Source: CALDTK01 sp041744755
Lineage (GTDB): Bacteria > Bacteroidota > Bacteroidia > Chitinophagales > Saprospiraceae
Length of the DNA stretch: 16,211 nt
Direction of reading: 5' to 3'
Assembly: GCA_041744755.1 (NCBI GenBank)
Contig: JBGTKC010000118.1
Coordinates: 1 to 16,211 of the forward strand
Positions within the stretch are counted from its first letter, which is position 1; the number at the start of each line of letters is the position of its first letter. Of this stretch, positions 13,477-16,211 are shown piece by piece. The notes under the pieces were generated by a model. That model did not search any database, was not told the origin of the DNA, and was given only the letters and a program-made list of their open reading frames with translations. Made by a program: the position numbers and the translations under genes.

Positions 13477-16209
13477 GTGAAGCCTCTCCGCTACCTCCTG
13501 GCCGCCTTCGTGCTCGCAATGGGGACGTTGACGTCGTTCGGGCAGGTCCTCACGCCCGTCAAGTGGGACTTCACGACCGAGCAGGCCGACGGCAAGACTT
13601 ACCTCGTCTACACTGCGACGATCACGCCGGGGTGGAATGTGTACTCGCAGTACCTCGAGAGCGATGACGGCCCGGTGGCCACGGAGATCGTGTACGAAAA
13701 TTTGAACGGCGCCCAGCTCGTGGGAAAGGGCGTAGAGAGCGGCGGGAAGCAGTCCGGTTTCGACGACATCTTCCGGATGAACGTCACGAAGTTCCACGAC
13801 CGCTACGTAATCCGGCAGCAGGTCACCGGTTTTGGCGACAAGCCTATCGGCGGGTACCTCACGTACATGGTCTGCGACAAGACGATGTGCCTGCCGCCCG
13901 GCGATGTTGAGTTTTCTTTTAGTACACCGCCGTCCGGGGCGGCGCCTGCGCCTGGTCCGGGGCGGACGGACATCGCGCCGACCCTGCCGATCCCGGGTTC
14001 GCAGCTCACCCACCCGTCGGTGCTCCCGCCGACGATCGCTAAAGGTTCGGCTGTCGCCAAAACGCCCGACGAGCGCTCGATTAACGGGACATTGGTCGTC
14101 GGTGCGGCGGTTTCGGGTTCCGCCAACACCTCCCGTTTTGCCGCAAGGCCCACCGTCGTCACCGAGCCGCAGCCGAACCGGGATCGCGTCGTCCCCACAG
14201 AGGCCGAGCCCGTCGTCTGGCACTTCGAGACGAGTGTCCTCGACGACACGACCTACCTCGTGACCGCCGTCGCGACGATCGCCGAGGGTTGGAATATCTA
14301 CGCCCAGGACTCCGACGAGGACGGGCCCGTCGCGACGAACTTCAGTTTTGACGAAAGTCCCGCCTACCGCCTCGTCGGCAAAGTCTCCGAGCGAGGCAAG
14401 CGCAAGGCCGGGATGGACGAGACCTTCAAGGTCAGGGTGGCCAAGCTCTACGGTCCCGAAGTGCGCTTCGAGCAGCGCGTGGTCCTCCTGGAGCCCAACG
14501 CGCGCATCGAGGGCTACCTCGAGTTCATGAGCTGTGATCAGACGATGTGCCTGCCGCCCGTAGACGTCAACTTCGCCTACGCTCCCGAGGAGGGGATCGC
14601 GCAGCGGGGACTGTTCAGCGAGACACAGTTGGCCGCCGCCAACACGCCGGCCGCCCCCGAGCCTGCGAAGCTCAGCGGGGACCCGAATTCGAGCTACGTG
14701 ATCGACGACACTGGCGAAAACGCCACGTGTGGTGCCGAGGGCATGGCGGCCGTCAACGTGAGCGCGAAGGACGGGAATGGGATCGTCTTTCTGTTGGGCT
14801 TCGGCGGTGGCTTGCTGGCGCTGCTCACGCCCTGCGTCTTCCCGATGATCCCGCTCACGGTGAGCTTCTTCACGAGCCGCGGGAAGGACCGCAAGCGGGG
14901 CTTCCGGCGGGCGCTGCTCTACGGGGTAAGCATCATGGTGATTTACGTCGGGCTCGGGTTGTTGGTGACGAGCATATTCGGGGCCGATGCCCTGAATGCC
15001 TTCAGCACCAACCCCTGGGTCAACATCGCCTTCGCGATCCTCTTCGTCGTCTTCGCGCTCAGCTTCTTCGGTCTGTTCGAGTTGAACCTACCGAGCTCGT
15101 GGGCCAATAAGACCGACCGCGCCTCGGACCAGGGCGGCTTCGCCGGCATCTTCTTCATGGCCTTCACGCTCTCGCTCGTGAGCTTCTCTTGCACCGGACC
15201 CATCATCGGGACCTTGCTCGTCGAGACGGCTTCCGGAGGTGGGCAGACGCTGTTCGGGCATATCCCCGTGGCGCCGCTGGTCGGGATGCTTGGCTTCTCG
15301 CTGGCGTTGGCGCTGCCGTTTACGCTCTTCGCGCTCTTCCCGAGTGCGCTGTCGAGCCTGCCGAAATCGGGCGGGTGGATGGACAAGGTGAAGGTGACCC
15401 TCGGCATCCTCGAGATCGCCTTTGCGATGAAGTTCCTCTCGACGGCCGACCTGATCCTCAACACCAAGTGGATGCCTTACGAGCTCTTCCTCGGGATTTG
15501 GATCGTTTGTGCGTTGGTGCTTGCCGTGTACTACTACCGCTTTGGCGACTTGCGTAAGGATCTCATCTCGGGCGAGAAGCAGTGGTCGCGCACCAACCTT
15601 GGCTTTAGTGTCGTGGCGCTCGGCGTCGCCGTCTACCTCGGGTTGGGCTACCGCTACGACGAGCAGACGCACACCTTTATCACGCCGAATGCCCTGAGCG
15701 GACTGGCGCCCCCGGCGGGGCACAGCTACGTCTACCCGAACGATTGTCCGCGGGACTTCGACTGCTTCAAGGACTACGAGGAGGGATTGGCTTACGCCAA
15801 GAAGGTCAACAAGCCGATCCTCTTAGATTTCACGGGCCACGGCTGCGTCAACTGCCGCCGCATGGAAGACCAGGTCTGGGGCCAGCCCGGGGTCCACGAG
15901 CGGATCAAGGAGGATTTCGTGCTCATCAGCCTCTACGTCGACGAGCGCGAGGAGCTCACCGAGCCCTTCGTGAGTGACTTTAGCGGCCGCAAGCTCCGCA
16001 CGGTCGGTAATAAGTGGGCGGACTTCCAGGCGCGCGCGTTTGATCGCAACTCACAGCCTTACTACGTGCTCCTGAGTCCTGAGCAGAAGGTCTTGAACCA
16101 GCCCGTGCCCTACACACCGGACGTGGAGGAGTACGCAGCGTTTTTGAACTGCGGCTTGCAGCAGTTCAAGGAAATGAGCGGGGCGGGGGCTGTGGGGAGT
16201 GTGGAGTAG
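13477..16209 (+). CDS. DsbD-type protein-disulfide reductase with duplicated N-terminal domain
   Basis: 910-residue envelope protein that carries electrons from cytoplasmic thioredoxin across the inner membrane to periplasmic thiols. Residues 1-22 are a signal peptide. Two DsbD-alpha-like domains follow, at 28-148 and 246-368, each ending in a redox CDxTMCLPP (Cys133/138 and Cys353/358). A low-complexity Pro/Ala/Ser linker (about 149-245) joins them. The membrane domain (about 434-725, eight helices) has the paired cysteines TPCVFPMIP (Cys453) and FSCTGPIIG (Cys572). The C-terminal thioredoxin domain has GHGCVNC (Cys790/793). Family members usually have one N-terminal domain and roughly 600-700 residues. 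Extra cysteines at 757 and 763 precede the thioredoxin domain. The start is GTG at 13477, chosen because it yields the whole signal peptide. Confidence 0.93.
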   Translation: MKPLRYLLAAFVLAMGTLTSFGQVLTPVKWDFTTEQADGKTYLVYTATITPGWNVYSQYLESDDGPVATEIVYENLNGAQLVGKGVESGGKQSGFDDIFRMNVTKFHDRYVIRQQVTGFGDKPIGGYLTYMVCDKTMCLPPGDVEFSFSTPPSGAAPAPGPGRTDIAPTLPIPGSQLTHPSVLPPTIAKGSAVAKTPDERSINGTLVVGAAVSGSANTSRFAARPTVVTEPQPNRDRVVPTEAEPVVWHFETSVLDDTTYLVTAVATIAEGWNIYAQDSDEDGPVATNFSFDESPAYRLVGKVSERGKRKAGMDETFKVRVAKLYGPEVRFEQRVVLLEPNARIEGYLEFMSCDQTMCLPPVDVNFAYAPEEGIAQRGLFSETQLAAANTPAAPEPAKLSGDPNSSYVIDDTGENATCGAEGMAAVNVSAKDGNGIVFLLGFGGGLLALLTPCVFPMIPLTVSFFTSRGKDRKRGFRRALLYGVSIMVIYVGLGLLVTSIFGADALNAFSTNPWVNIAFAILFVVFALSFFGLFELNLPSSWANKTDRASDQGGFAGIFFMAFTLSLVSFSCTGPIIGTLLVETASGGGQTLFGHIPVAPLVGMLGFSLALALPFTLFALFPSALSSLPKSGGWMDKVKVTLGILEIAFAMKFLSTADLILNTKWMPYELFLGIWIVCALVLAVYYYRFGDLRKDLISGEKQWSRTNLGFSVVALGVAVYLGLGYRYDEQTHTFITPNALSGLAPPAGHSYVYPNDCPRDFDCFKDYEEGLAYAKKVNKPILLDFTGHGCVNCRRMEDQVWGQPGVHERIKEDFVLISLYVDEREELTEPFVSDFSGRKLRTVGNKWADFQARAFDRNSQPYYVLLSPEQKVLNQPVPYTPDVEEYAAFLNCGLQQFKEMSGAGAVGSVE
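14049..14063 (-). repeat. 15-nt GTTTT-minihairpin: stem GGC/GCC, loop GACA
   Basis: Perfect copy, antisense in the linker of the DsbD-type gene (A-V-A-K-T, 192-196). A near copy with a 5-nt loop GACAA lies at 13829-13844 on the plus strand. Confidence 0.6.
14135..14149 (+). repeat. 15-nt GTTTT-minihairpin: stem GCC/GGC, loop GCAA
   Basis: Perfect copy, sense orientation in the linker of the DsbD-type gene (R-F-A-A-R, 220-224). Confidence 0.6.
14345..14359 (+). repeat. 15-nt GTTTT-minihairpin: stem GAC/GTC, loop GAAA
   Basis: Perfect copy, sense orientation in the second N-terminal domain of the DsbD-type gene (S-F-D-E-S-P, 290-295). Confidence 0.6.
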
Positions 16210-16211
16210 GG

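Noticed and set aside
13405..14263. Frames of 272 and 148 codons on the minus strand and 143 codons on the plus strand at the DsbD-type gene
   Set aside because: Shadows of the 910-codon gene, whose signal peptide, cysteine motifs and domain repeat are unambiguous.
1..16211. tRNA or rRNA genes, insertion sequences, attachment sites
   Set aside because: I looked in all spacers and found no cloverleaf, rRNA-like stretch, transposase or terminal inverted repeats with target duplications.

Overview
The window looks like the chromosome of a GC-rich member of the Bacteroidota, most likely the Lewinella/Saprospiria group. Four things point there: a SusC/RagA-type TonB-linked outer membrane protein, the remains of a type IX secretion (T9SS) C-terminal sorting domain, a compact GyrB without the proteobacterial insertion, and TAnnTTTG-type -7 promoter elements with no Shine-Dalgarno sequences. 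The genus is an inference; no rRNA is present.

Layout. 1-2279 (-): N-terminal three quarters of a SusC-like transporter, running off the left edge. 2280-2688: spacer with a degenerate dispersed repeat. 2689-4512 (-): MsbA-like ABC exporter. 4579-5637 (-): HIRAN-domain protein of unknown role. 5785-6039 (+): small antitoxin-like protein without a visible toxin. 6138-6452 (-): decayed T9SS cargo tail. 6552-8528 (+): gyrB, facing a nitroreductase (8638-9198, -). The nitroreductase lies directly behind a Fic AMP-transferase with a C-terminal winged helix (9217-10359, -) and a long-chain polyprenyl diphosphate synthase (10464-11441, -). A 40-bp divergent promoter region separates the synthase from a polytopic membrane protein (11482-12465, +). 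purQ (12611-13324, +) follows, flanked on both sides by TG-arm/AC-arm repeats, and then a 910-aa DsbD-type disulfide reductase with a duplicated N-terminal domain (13477-16209, +).

The genes are mostly unrelated housekeeping and envelope functions: topoisomerase, quinone side chain, purine synthesis, envelope thiol redox, lipid export and nutrient uptake. I see no dedicated multi-gene defence or biosynthetic system.

The most unusual signal is not a gene. A 15-nt motif, GTTTT followed by a 3-bp stem and a tetraloop (usually GNNA), occurs ten times in perfect form, on both strands, in genes and in spacers. The stem sequences differ between copies but stay complementary. An eleventh copy appears to have been broken by a 2-nt loop deletion that also frameshifts the T9SS remnant. 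A second general signal is that six genes carry TAnnTTYG (or one mismatch) only 5-9 nt before the start codon, which predicts leaderless mRNAs.
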